Assembly: GCA_013350335.1 (NCBI GenBank)
Contig: CM023542.1
Span: forward strand, 7,488,025-7,552,024
Direction of reading: 5' to 3'
From: Chimonanthus salicifolius
Taxonomy: Eukaryota > Streptophyta > Magnoliopsida > Laurales > Calycanthaceae
DNA length: 64,000 bases
Shown: piece after piece, positions 36,001 to 46,695 of the stretch
Layout of the letters: the number at the start of each line of letters is the position of its first letter
How positions within the stretch are numbered: position 1 is the first letter of the stretch
The notes under the pieces: model-generated
The model's database searches: none
What the model saw: the letters and a program-made list of their open reading frames with translations, nothing else
Told to the model about the DNA's origin: nothing
Position numbers and translations under genes: made by a program

Positions 36001-39000
36001 AAAAAAAAAAATGAAGGAAAATTGGTGGTATGGAGGACCACCACTGCAGGTGCACCCGCGGGACCACCATTTCAGGAGCATCCACGAGTCCACTCGGTTG
36101 TGAAGAACTACCGTTTTCGGTGCACCCGAGGGGCTAAGAGAGTCCACTCGGTTGTGAAGAACCACCGTTTTTTCGGTGCACCCGATGGACTACAGGGGCA
36201 GTTCTGCAGGACTATTTTACGGCGTAGTTGGTGATCCTTTAAAGTGACCCCGCAAGACCACAAATTCAGCACTCCTTCAGCAGGGAAAAAATCAACGGTC
36301 AGAATTGTTTTGCAATTTCTGGAGTCATCGGGACTCGGAATTGAGATCCGTCTTCGCTTATGTGATCGTAGTGAAGAGATCTATGCGGTGATCGGTGTGG
36401 ATTTTGAAAAGGAGGAAGAATCAGGGAGTAGTCAATGGCGGTGCGTGGGATCACATCAAGGAAACACGGCAAGATGTAGTCGTGAGAGGGTTGCTGCACA
36501 GTGAAGGACCTTGGACTTTTTGACGGTACACGTGGAGATGGCACATTCGCCATATGCGTAGAGAGGCCTAGGTGATTGCAGCTAACACATTAGTGTGTGC
36601 AGGAACACACTATGAAGGAAATGCAACCTCGCGTTCGTGAAGCATGTCGGGATGTGCTCGTAGAACTGAGGAAGCGGAGTTGCAAATGCAACACAGGGTC
36701 TTGGACGGCCAAGATCGAGGTGGAGCCTGGTTGGGTTATACAGTCTTACTCAAGACTGGTGGATCATCCTAAGGTATGGGATGCACATCTCATGCAGAGA
36801 TGCAGAGGATTACAACTGCAAATGGAGCATGGCCGGGAGCGGTTAGTGTGGACAGAGGTGCATAGTTGCAGTGGAGGACGATGTCACAGTTGTCTCTGGA
36901 GGAGGATCAGTGGATTTTCGCCAAGGTGGAGATTGTTGGAACTTGTGGCTCAATTCTACTGAAATTAGGAATCTAGTTAAATGGGACTCCTAATTACATA
37001 GGACTCCTAATTACATAGGACTCCTAATTAAATGGGATTCCTAATTACATTAGGAAACTGCTAAACATAGGACACTGCAATACTCCTATATATTAAGGAC
37101 GTGGGTTTCATGGAAACCCTGCCGTTCAGCCGAGTGCCTTTCGAGGCCAGAAGGGGCCTCTTGCAGTAAAGGTGTAGTGAGAGAGATAGAGAGAGAGGGA
37201 AGATACCAAAAGAGATCTTGGGATCCAAATATTGTATCTGTATTCTTTTTATCTATAATGAAATCTACACTCTCCCGTGGACGTAGGCCAAGGTTGGGCC
37301 GAACCACGTATATCCTGTGTTCTCTGTGTTTATGTGTGATTGAATCTGTATTTTTGTATGTGGGTATTGGGTCTATTCCCTAACAAGAAGTGTAGATGGA
37401 GATCTAAAGTTTATAAAGGACTTGGGTCACTCCACCTAACATGCCAGTCTTTTGGATCGGATACCCAGGACATAACACATCATCGCCATCTGTTTCAAGT
37501 TTGAACCACTTTTCGCGCAATTTAGTGGCAATTTATTGAGCAAATCCATACATTAATTACCTGACATTTGCTCTCTCCATTGTGCTCACCATTTGTTCAT
37601 ATGTTGCCCAATTGTTTTCCCCATCTGGTAAGTATTTTTCGATCTACTCTATTTCATGGCTGCTCCCTCATTCTTTAAGAGCTCTCACTGATGGGTGTGG
37701 GTCAGGGCATTTTAGTAAGAAAGGTCTGATAATTTCAAAGGTTACCAGTACCACGCCATAGCCTGGTTGATTTGCTCTTCAGAAGGAAGTTGTCAAGAAA
37801 AAGGCTTTTCCGAGGTCATTGCACGTCTTCAGTCTTCTTCTTAGTAATTCAGGAGATGCAAGGGATTCAGCCCTAAATTGGAGTCATATTGTCCATTTCT
37901 AGATGATCTATCCTTTGGCATTACCATGGCAGGTAAATTGGAGATGAAGCTTTCTAGTTCAAAGAAATGGCATAGCTTTGATGCCCAGTATCTTTTGTTT
38001 TGAATTGTCACCTAAATAGTTTAAGGGCATATTTGTGCGTAACTTCTTTTGTGGAAATGAAAAATAAATTTTATTGTTCCTAATTTATTTTTCCTTACAA
38101 ACCTTTTTTACAAAAACATGATTTTAGTAACTTGGTCAGCTTTCACAAGTATGGAAAATCAATTTTTAGAGAATGGGTTGGATAGCAATTTCCATGACTT
38201 GTGAGTGTTAAGGCATATGATACTACCTTTGGACTAATTATGGCCCTAACACAACCACGACCGGTGACCTGATCCATGACCCATGACACAATCCATGATC
38301 CAATTGACTTGATACATTACCCAATCTATGGCCCAACAAATCTCCCATGGTCAACCTAACCCCAGTTATAAACCAATCTACAACTCAATACATAGTATAC
38401 ATTCTAACATAACCACACATAGTATATATATTCTATTACTCGACTCATGACCAAATCCAATATGTAGTCCATGCCTACCCACCACTTGACCCATGAACCT
38501 AACTAATCTAACCTGCCTTATAAATTTCTAGATTAGATTAAGACAAGTCAAGTAGAGATTTAAACTAATTGTAGTCCTTATTACATAGTATTTACATTTT
38601 TAGTAAAATATAGGTTGAATTGACTATATGATGTATAGAAATTTCTTATTGTTATTATTATTATTATAATTAAAATATAGGTTGAAAGAATCTCTTGATT
38701 CTGTTAGTGATAACAAATACCTTAATATTAAGAATGTTAAGTTCAGTAATTTATTTTTATGATCAAGATATTCAAATCTCTTAGAGCATCCCGACTATTC
38801 TTCGGCATATGAATTATACATGGTAGATAATATGGAAAAAGCAAGTATTTGTAAGGAATTACCTGATGGAATCAGCTGTCGATTCCCTGGAGCGAAGACT
38901 CTCTTTAAATTCGTTCACATCTTCATAGGAATCACCTAAATTGTGGAGAGAACGAACGGTATATTCGGTTCTCAGACTCTGTTCATCACATGGTACTTGA

Positions 39001-39563
39001 TTAACTACATTGGTAGCGATGGTTTCTGAATTTTTGAGTCTGATATCCTCCAAGATTAATGGATCTTCCACCTTCCTTATCTTTTCATCTGATTCTTGGA
39101 TTCCTGAGGAAGAAGAAGGTTTCAGGGACTTCCAATTTTTTTCGTCAGCAATTTCAGCTTCTTCTCAGCTCTGTTTCTTGATTCAATCTCTAGTTTTAGC
39201 TGTTTCTCAAGCTCTATCAACTGCTTCTCCCAAAAAGGTTAAAACAGGGTTAAAAAAACGAAAGCTCATATTTACAGAAATTAGAAAGCAAAAGTTTTTT
39301 TGAAGTAAGAAACCCCCCCCCAAAAAAAAAAACCAAAGAAAATTACTGAGAAAAATGAAATAGTAAATGGAAGACACACACATGAAAATTTAAAACATCA
39401 GAGAATGAAATAGCAAAAGCAAATCAAGAACATGAGATGGACGGACCTTTCTCTCCATGAGCTCTGCATCATCTGTTGCAACCTTTGTATTTGCTCTCTC
39501 TGCAACCAATCTTTTCCTCAAACAATCAACAGTCCATGAATCATCATCTCCTTCCATATCCAT
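33015..39563 (-). CDS. plant coiled-coil protein of unknown function
   Basis: Three exons are read on the minus strand: 39447-39563, 38863-39220 and 33015-33282, all with GT-AG borders. Exon 1 starts MDMEGDDDSWTVDCLRKRL and is acidic, then basic. Exon 2 continues with a heptad-rich coiled coil (LIELEKQLKLEIESRNRAEKK). Exon 3 holds 'ENALAVVPANKLPDPK' and ends with an amphipathic 'DDVHDVLLALQHAKEQLQ'. I remember plant proteins with this layout but no established role. Exon 2 length does not fit the phases of its neighbours. The frame changes near 39130-39142, around a run of seven A (sense strand), between 'KKLKLLTKK' and 'NWKSLKPSSSS'. That is a net one-base loss, either a real frameshift or a sequence error. 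The expected product is about 246 residues. Intron 2 (33283-38862) contains an LTR retrotransposon on the opposite strand. Confidence 0.65.
33503..33660 (-). repeat. SINE, family B
   Basis: Minus-strand copy of the element at 8526-8720. On that strand it has a box B-like 'gggttcaagtcact', then 'aacacaaaagggccacccc', 'tgtgtgtggatggagaggt' and 'cctaagaggcc'. It lies in intron 2 of the coiled-coil gene. Confidence 0.6.
34405..34840 (+). repeat. 5' LTR
   Basis: 436 bases. It contains 'aattacataggactcct' once, a TATA-like 'ctatatattaa' near 34541, and a pyrimidine-rich end before 'ctattccctaaca'. Confidence 0.93.
34842..34854 (+). other. LTR-element primer-binding site
   Basis: TGGTATCATGAGC, which is the initiator tRNA-Met complement TGGTATCAGAGC with one extra T. 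It begins two bases after the LTR end. Confidence 0.75.
36086..36187 (+). repeat. 54-bp tandem repeat inside the LTR element
   Basis: The block 'gagtccactcggttgtgaag' occurs at 36086 and 36140, each followed by a 'ccgttttcggtgcacccga' block, with small differences. A weaker related unit precedes it at about 36030. Part of the non-coding interior. Confidence 0.8.
36924..36933 (+). other. polypurine tract of the LTR element
   Basis: 'aaggtggaga' lies one base before the right LTR, in the position where plus-strand DNA synthesis is primed. Confidence 0.6.
36935..37385 (+). repeat. 3' LTR
   Basis: 451 bases. It differs from the 5' copy mainly by a second tandem unit of 'aattacataggactcct' and a few point changes. 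Confidence 0.93.
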
Positions 39564-41240
39564 CTTCTCTCTGAGAAACCCACCAAATTTGCTCTTAGAA
39601 GATCATTGTAACATGATCCATGAAATCAACAAGAACCCACCTCAATTTGTCGTCTCCAGAATCACCACACTGCATTTTGCTCTGTTTTTCTTCACCGTTG
39701 GCCACTGAAACAGTAGTGGGGTTTGTCTCTAATCTGATCCAAAACAACCATGTTAATTATCATCAAAGGAAATTCAAGCTACCAAAACATAATACAAGTG
39801 AAGCAAATGAGAGGAGAAAGCAGTCACATGTTATAAACAAGCTGACATTTTTCAGGTGAGTGCTTTGATTGGTGAGGTGGGAATATGGAGCACTTTCTGC
39901 CATTAAAAACAGCAAAGATGCTGCCATTTATAAGAAGGATGTTCTGAAGATGGGACTCGAGTATCTTTTCCCATGACATGTACTCAGAGTACTCAGTTGT
40001 TTTTTTCTTCTTCTTTTTTTTTTTTTCTGTATGTACCTTTGCTTGATTTTAACAGCCTCATGTCTTCAAATTTCAAAACCATTTTAAAATTAAAAAATAT
40101 TAACTAATAATCACGACAGAGAACATCGGTGCCCAGCACCACCCCACCATCTAAACCGTACACGTCACATGATAATGATGATCCAAACTGTTCACCTTGT
40201 TGACCCAATCTTGTTGGGTCATCAATCCAAAAATTTAAGTAATCAGACTTGTTTTCAATTGCTTGTGTGAAGAACATTTTGGTAATGGACTGATCCTCCA
40301 TTCCCATTGATCAATCTTCATTGACCCATCAGATTTCTGATCTGGGTCACTGGAAGATGAAGATGAAGATGAAGATCACAAGAATTGAAGAAGATTACCC
40401 TCAAAATAATAATCTGTGGACACCGGAACTTATTAAAAGTTGGAGTTGATAAATACAAGGACCTGTGCAATAAATTGAAGAACAGCCAAGGTTTCTAGAT
40501 TTGAATTTCAGTATTATCATGCACCTGTTGATTTGTACAGATCACGTGAATTTCTGTCCATACCAAGATATTTATTGCCAATTTCGCCTCATTTAATGGA
40601 TACAACAATTTAAATAGTAAAAAACCTTTAATTTTTTACTAAGGGAAATTCCCTTAGTTTTTTCAGAATTAAAAAAGATAAGGTGTTTCTAATTTTCCCC
40701 TTGTTTTGTGGTTTTTTAACATGAGATGTTCTTTTATTTTGATAGAATGGTTATAATTTTTTTTACTATAATTTTGTATAAAATGGGCTCCACTATATTA
40801 TCTTAACTACGAAATTTTAATATTTAATTTGAACCATTAAATTAATATTTATATTATTAATTTTTTTTATCTAACAGTGACTATGAATGAAGTTCGATTA
40901 GATGTCTTTCTTCAAATAAGACATTTTCAACACCCTTATTTACATTGAATGAGAGTTGAAACTTCATTCAATTCTTTTTTTTTTTTTTTTTATTCTCCCC
41001 CTCTCACATCTTGGCCATCTAGGGAAGAAACTAAAATTTATCTCAGGATATTCAGAATACGGGTTTCATTGTCTAAGTGGAGACCAATTCATATATTTAT
41101 TCTTTTAAAATAGGAAAAATATTTTGATAAAAAACTCCAATTTTTGCTTTGCTTAGATTACAAAAGTCTAAGAGCATCCAAAATTACATTAATCCCACTT
41201 AACAATAACAACTGGTCCAAAAATTGGGATACACTTAACT
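39564..41240. other. upstream region of the coiled-coil gene and spacer
   Basis: The first 200-400 bases presumably include the promoter of the minus-strand gene. Homopolymer T and A runs are frequent (for example 40010-40027 and 40977-40991). No further gene or defined element was found. Confidence 0.4.
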
Positions 41241-41425
41241 CAAAGGGTTTGGAGTGATAGTTAGAAATCTGTTTCAAGGAACATGAGTCCTAAGTTCTAT
41301 TCCCGCTCACTCTAAAGGGTCACTCCATGTAGAGTTATCTGGTGTGTGTGAGTAGAGAAGCTGACACATACTTCAAAGATTTGTCAGGTGCTCTAAGAAA
41401 CTTGGACACCATGATAAAAAAAATA
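41241..41425 (+). repeat. SINE, family B (diverged)
   Basis: It contains 'ggagtgatagttagaaat' (degenerate box A), 'aagttctattcccgctc' (box B position), 'gggtcactcc', 'tgtgtgtgagtagagaag', 'gctctaagaaac' and 'ttggacaccatg', ending in A residues. The order matches 8526-8720. Confidence 0.6.
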
Positions 41426-41465
41426 ATTGAGATACACTTTAGATAAGAGTAATTAAGATTTGAAA

Positions 41466-41905
41466 AAAAAGAACCCCAAGCGAGCTGTTGGAATGCAGTG
41501 GATAGATAATCGTGGGGGAAGTTGACAGCGCTGGTCGGGCCACGAATCCAGATCGAGCGGATGACTGAAGTTGGGGGAAAATCTTAGGCTCCATAAGTGC
41601 ATGGAAGCGTGCATAAGTCCCAAGAGGGGGAGGGGGGCGACTACCATCATCCCGTTTCGACCGAAGAAATTGCCTAATCAGTTGAACCCGGGTGATCGGG
41701 AGGGAATGCCAACAAACACGATGAATAGTATGTGTGGTTAGCGAGAAGGGCTAAATGACTTGGAGTCCGCCCGCCAGAGATAGATAACAGGTGGACCAGC
41801 TCGAGGGTCTCGTGGTGAAGCGGTCCAAGATCAAACCAAGCGGGGCCTACCCGGGTGCCGAAAGCAGAATCTCGACATTTCATCCGCGGTATTGTACCAT
41901 GGAAA
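41466..41905. other. GC-rich non-coding island, possible organelle-derived DNA
   Basis: About 440 bases are far richer in G and C than both flanks, with sharp edges and words such as 'cccgggtgatcggg' and 'gcggggcctacccgggtgcc'. No long conserved frame is present. The texture resembles plant mitochondrial intergenic DNA, so a nuclear mitochondrial insertion is one explanation. A fragment of an unrelated retroelement is another. Confidence 0.35.
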
Positions 41906-42710
41906 TTCAATAGAAAAAATGTAATAATCATGAGCTTGTGCTTATTACTACTTAGTAATCACAATCCAAGTCAATTGTACATCCAAACAAGCCATTGAGT
42001 GGATGTTTGAGTTGCAGTATGACATTTTTACTAATGAAATACCACTTAGCAGAAGATATGATGGTTTTTAATTGTTATATAACATCATCTATTAGGAGTG
42101 CTGTGGTGGGTTCATGCTACTATCATTACAAGGTATGTAATGCCTTATCTTTGAAGGGTGGTAACAATACAATACCAGAGAGAAATAATAAGGAATTAGT
42201 GAGAATGTTTGTAAATGGATTGAATTGCACTTGATGGTTTGCCTTCTCACCATTTTAAAAATGTGAGATCTGAGTGTTACTAATGAAGACATGGAAACTT
42301 AAAGTTGGACACGTCCTTGGGACACTGTTAGGTCTGGCCTAAAAAGGCAAATGGATATGATGATGGAAAATACAATTATATAAGGCTGCAAACAAATAAC
42401 CCAATTAACACATTCTCTTAAAAATAATTATGTATTTATGTTGTCAATATGTTTTAGTTTTTTTTTTAATAATGCTGCACAATGGAGAAAGTGTTAATCA
42501 ATTTTGATGATGAAAAGAATATAATTGAGAAATTGAAGTTACATACCATATACAAAATTTATGCGGTTGAATAACTTACATTGGTGGGCATAACGGAGAT
42601 GATTTCATTAAATTCAATAGAAAAATAAAATTAAGAGAGATGGAAAGCACTTAACACAAAACCGAGCAGACAAAACTCATTGATGATCATTCAAAATTCA
42701 AGAAGAAAAT

Positions 42711-42890
42711 TATTATACATGGATAGTTCAAGTGGTAGATACTTAAGATTATGAATCAGAGGTTTCAAATTCGAGTCTTATAGTCACTTGATGTATATCG
42801 CTTGCGAAAGGCTGCGTGCATCTAAAATTTTACTCAATGTCCTCATACTCAGAGAAAGGTGGGGTCTTGAATTTCTTCGTCGTAAAAAAA
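42711..42890 (+). repeat. SINE-like element
   Basis: 'atagttcaagtggtagatac' (box A-like) and 'tcaaattcgagtctta' (box B-like) lie at tRNA spacing. The body holds 'cttgcgaaaggctgcgtgcat' and 'gtcctcatactcagagaaagg', ending in A residues. It is a different family from A and B. Confidence 0.55.
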
Positions 42891-43504
42891 TTTTACTTAT
42901 AATTTAATTCTATTGCTCTTATCCATACCTCAATCTCTTTCACCAAAAGAGGAGGAAAACTAATCACATCTAGAAGCTCTCATACGTGCAGCCCTTCTCC
43001 TTTTGTTTGTTGAAGTTGAAGTAGTAATGGGAACAAAATAAAGCAAAGTTGAAAGGACTTTCCATGCTTAAGAAATTGCATTAAGTGAAACACGTAAACC
43101 GACTCTCCAATTGGGGAAACTATATTTCCAAAATTAGAAGGTTAAATAAATCGCTAAAGCCTTCTTTTTTAGAATAAAAAATTTCAGTCAATATTTTTAA
43201 ATATCGAACAATATTTAATATATATATATATATATATAATTTAGTTAGGCTTCGATTAAAATTTTCTTAGGCATTTAATCCACAATTAAATGTGACTTGA
43301 ACAAATCGTATGCATGCATCACTTCTTCTTCACCTACAGAATCGTCGCTCGGCCATGACTCAATTTTTTCCTTTCTTTTCTTCTCTTTTGTTTTCTATTT
43401 TGGCTTGGCAACAAATGAGTTCCTTTTTTTTCCTTTTTCTTTCTCGGGTCTCGTAGCACCATTTTCGTCTCGACTTTCTCCTTACCGTTCTCAAGTCTCT
43501 CTAA

Positions 43505-43714
43505 TTGCTAACAGAGACGAGTCTCTTCCTTCTCTTTCTATCCCTCTTGACCGACTCATTGAGTTGCCAAACTGGCCTCCTTCCAATCCGAACGCCAACT
43601 GCTTGGGTGGAATTCAATGGGACCCACAGGAATGGTGACATTGCTGCCAACATGGTACTTGAAGTGGAGCCCTCTCTTCCCTCCATTGGTCCGATCATGG
43701 ATTCAGAGAGGTAA
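43505..43714 (+). other. possible first exon of an unidentified gene
   Basis: A leader-like pyrimidine-rich stretch (43330-43530) leads into a frame ending in 'VLEVEPSLPSIGPIMDSER', followed at once by a plausible donor 'agag|gtaatt' at 43714/43715. No matching downstream exon was found, and a 7.2-kb hAT insertion starts 137 bases later. It may be an orphan exon or coincidence. I do not recognise the peptide. Confidence 0.25.
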
Positions 43715-43958
43715 TTCCTTGATTTCATCCTATCAGATCTCGATCATGTTATCGTGGATCCGATGCTTGCATCATAAATCATTTTGAATTTTGAAAACAT
43801 CATTCATATAGTGCTAAATTTATGATAACTTGTTGAACTTGGTTTGGTAGTCACAAGTTGAAGCCTAAAGCGAAAAATCTATACTGGGGCATTTTTTGTA
43901 TTTAATATATTATAAGCAGTATTTAATTAAAATTTTAATTATATATAATAAAAAGAAT

Positions 43959-46462
43959 TTACCTAAAATCTACTTTTCTTGCTTTTTGAGATGCAAAATT
44001 ACTAATTAAATCTTTATATTCAAGTTTTGATAGAATTTCATTTTCAATTGATAATATAGCTAATTCACTTAATCTTTCTTATGACATTGTTGATCGTAGA
44101 TAAGATTTTATCAAATTTAGTTTTGAAAAACTTCTTTCTGCCGAAGCAACTGTTACCGATATTGTCAATAATATTCGCTATGCAATAAAAGTATTTACAA
44201 AAGAATAATCTAGTCTTTTAATATAATTCAGAATTTCAATTGGAGTTATTATTTCTATTTGTAACATTTCTCTTAAAACTTTTAACTCTGAAAATAAATC
44301 TAAATCATCTATATCAGAAACCTCATTATGTTTCAAAACACATTCAAGATTAAGACAATATTTTTTTAAACTATCATCATTTAACGATTTTAATTTTTTT
44401 AAATCAAATAAAAACAAAAAATTTCTTCATATTTTTGAAATTGTTCAAACCTAATTTGAATTGAAGAAATCGCATGATCTACTATATATATAAAATAAAT
44501 AACCAACTTTAAAAGATTCTTCGGCTAATTGCGTTAATTCATCATCGACGTTTTCATCAAACTTTTTTTTTTCTACGAATTTTACGTCTTTCATTAAATT
44601 TAGGTTCTATATCCATTTTAGTTGCAATATCTTTAGCTTCAATAAGAGCTGATGTGAATCAATTTTCTCTATGGTTATTAAAAAAACTAATAAGACTTTT
44701 TAATTGATCTATAGCAACATCAATATACATGTCTATAGCTTGTAATTTCTTACTAACTAAGTTAACAACAAATAATATATCATACCAAATAGTCATACCT
44801 AATAAAAAATTAAAATTTTCGATCTCATATATAACTAAACTTTCAGTTTCACTTTTTGTTTTAGGGTCTTCACTAGTTTCTGCTAATTAAAGTAGAGCAT
44901 ATCTAATTTATAGAGCTTAAAATTTTATCGCTTTAACACTTTCAATACGACTTTCCCAACGTGTTTATGACAATGACTTTATAGTTAAAATAGATACATT
45001 ATCTTTTAAAAATGTTCACCACTTTGTAAAAGAAAATAATGAATATATACGTTGTACTACTCCAAAAAGGATATAGCTTTAGGACATGAGTTTGCTATAT
45101 CACAAAGTACTAAGTTTAAACTATAAGTACCACATGGTGTGTAAAAAGCTCTATGATTTGTATTTAATAATCCTTTTTGTACTCCTCGTTGCTTTCCTTT
45201 CATATTTGATCCATTATTATACCCTTATCCTCTTAAATCATTAATATCAAGCCCTAAATTTTTATTACATTTAAAAGTTCATTAAAAAGCTTTCTTCCAG
45301 ATGTATCGTCTACTCTTAAAAATTCTAAAAAATATTCTTCAATTTTTATTGGATATATTGAAACATTCATACAACGCAATATTAGAGTCATTTGTTTTTT
45401 GTGGCTTGCATCCGGAGTACAATCAAGTATAACTGAATAATATTTTGCCTCTTTAATTTTTTTAACAATTGTACTTTTAATTTCAGCTGCTAAAATATAC
45501 ATTAATTCATTTTGTATATTATGTCCAAGATAATGATTACGTATTTCACCATTTTTAATACGACGAAGATGTTCTTGCATTATTGGATCAAATTTTGCAA
45601 TTATTTCAATCAAAGCTAGAAAATTTCCATTATTTTCTTCATATATTTTTTCATTACTTCTACGAAAGGATATATTATTTTTAGAAAGAGTTTCCACAAC
45701 AGCAATAATTCTTAGGAGTATTTTTTTCCAATGTTCTTTCTCTTTGTTAATCTGTTCTTCAATATTTTTATCGATTGTCTTATTTTTTAACAATGTTGAT
45801 TCTAAATCAATCCAACTCTCCATATTCATAAAATGTTCATTTGTTAGTTCATGATATTCAAGCTTAGAATTAAGATTTCTCCAATCTCTAGTTTCATTCG
45901 TAACTAATACACTTTTACTCGGTTTTGAATTAAACAACTTGCAACAAAAACAAAATACCAAATCCATCTCTTTTGAATATACTAGCCATTTTCTATCATA
46001 CTTTTCTCCATTTGATAATACACTAGTATTATAGTTAGTAGAGAAATGTCTAGAGTTTTCATCCATAGGAAATTTTATATTTTTCTCTCTAATTGGACCT
46101 CTTTCTACTAATAAATCTCTTATTTTTGTATTTGTAGTTTCTCATCGTCCTGTATCATAACTAATTGTAGAAATATAATCGGATATTTAATTTTCTTTTC
46201 TTGTTTTTTTTCCTTCTAAATTTTCTTGAGTATCATGAATTTGTTTATTGTCATTCTTTTGTACCGTTAGCTAATCATAGTTTAATTCTGTTAAATGAAT
46301 CGGTTGTTCATTTGTTAAATCTTCATTCAAATTATTTTTAAAGTTTTGTTGATTGCTAGTGACAAATTTATCAAGAGCCCCTTTTTGAGATTGAACTAGT
46401 TTTTCTATTCTTCTCCTTTTTCGAAGTTCTTGAAATCCAGATTCACATTTTTTAGTAGACAT
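43959..46462 (-). pseudogene. hAT transposase with TTF-type zinc finger, decayed
   Basis: The remains run from an initiator near 46462 (MSTKKCESGFQELRKRRR) to a stop at 43959-43961. The best stretch (45254-46066) includes a TTF-type zinc-finger region ('WLVYSKEMDLVFCFCCKLF') and the start of the DUF4371 region ('YYSVILDCTPDASHKKQMTL'), as in ZMYM1-like plant transposases. The C-terminal dimerisation block is recognisable in pieces ('SVTVASAERSFSKLNLIKSY', 'ERLSELAILSIENE'). Several in-frame stops (for example 46271-46273, 44178-44180 and one near 44080) and at least one frameshift between 45254 and 44417 interrupt it. It is not expected to make a functional protein. Confidence 0.9.
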
Positions 46463-46687
46463 AGTTATGATTAAAAGACAATTATAGATACGACAAAAAC
46501 CTTTAAGATTAAAGAATAATTAAAAAGAACTAAAATTGAAATGTTAAAGAACAATAGAACTTGGCACTGTGACAATAAGAAAATTGATGAATATCTGAGA
46601 TGTTCTTTATTATTCAACCAATTCACAAAAGATCTTTAAATTAAAAGTCACAGCTTGATCTGCAAAGAGGAAATATATTGTTAAGTA

Positions 46688-46695
46688 AAAATTTA
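46688..46695. other. target duplication, left copy
   Basis: AAAATTTA, identical to 48206-48213; it flanks the inverted-repeat element. Confidence 0.9.

Larger units (their letters stand above)
34405..37385 (+). mobile_element. non-autonomous LTR retrotransposon, 2,981 bp
   Basis: The terminal repeats are 34405-34840 and 36935-37385, starting TGTTGG and ending CTAACA, nearly identical apart from a 17-base tandem duplication in the right copy. They are flanked by a perfect 5-base target duplication AGAAG (34400-34404 and 37386-37390). A primer site close to the initiator Met tRNA complement starts one base inside the left repeat; a purine-rich tract precedes the right one. The 2.1-kb interior encodes no gag, protease, integrase or reverse transcriptase, so movement would need enzymes from another element. 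The interior's first half is GC-rich and dense in 'cagatctg' words. Near-identical LTRs and an intact duplication imply a recent insertion. It lies in intron 2 of the coiled-coil gene, antisense to it. Confidence 0.92.

Noticed and set aside
36597..36962. 121-codon plus-strand frame near the end of the LTR element interior
   Set aside because: No gag, zinc-knuckle or other retroelement motif; it runs into the 3' LTR.
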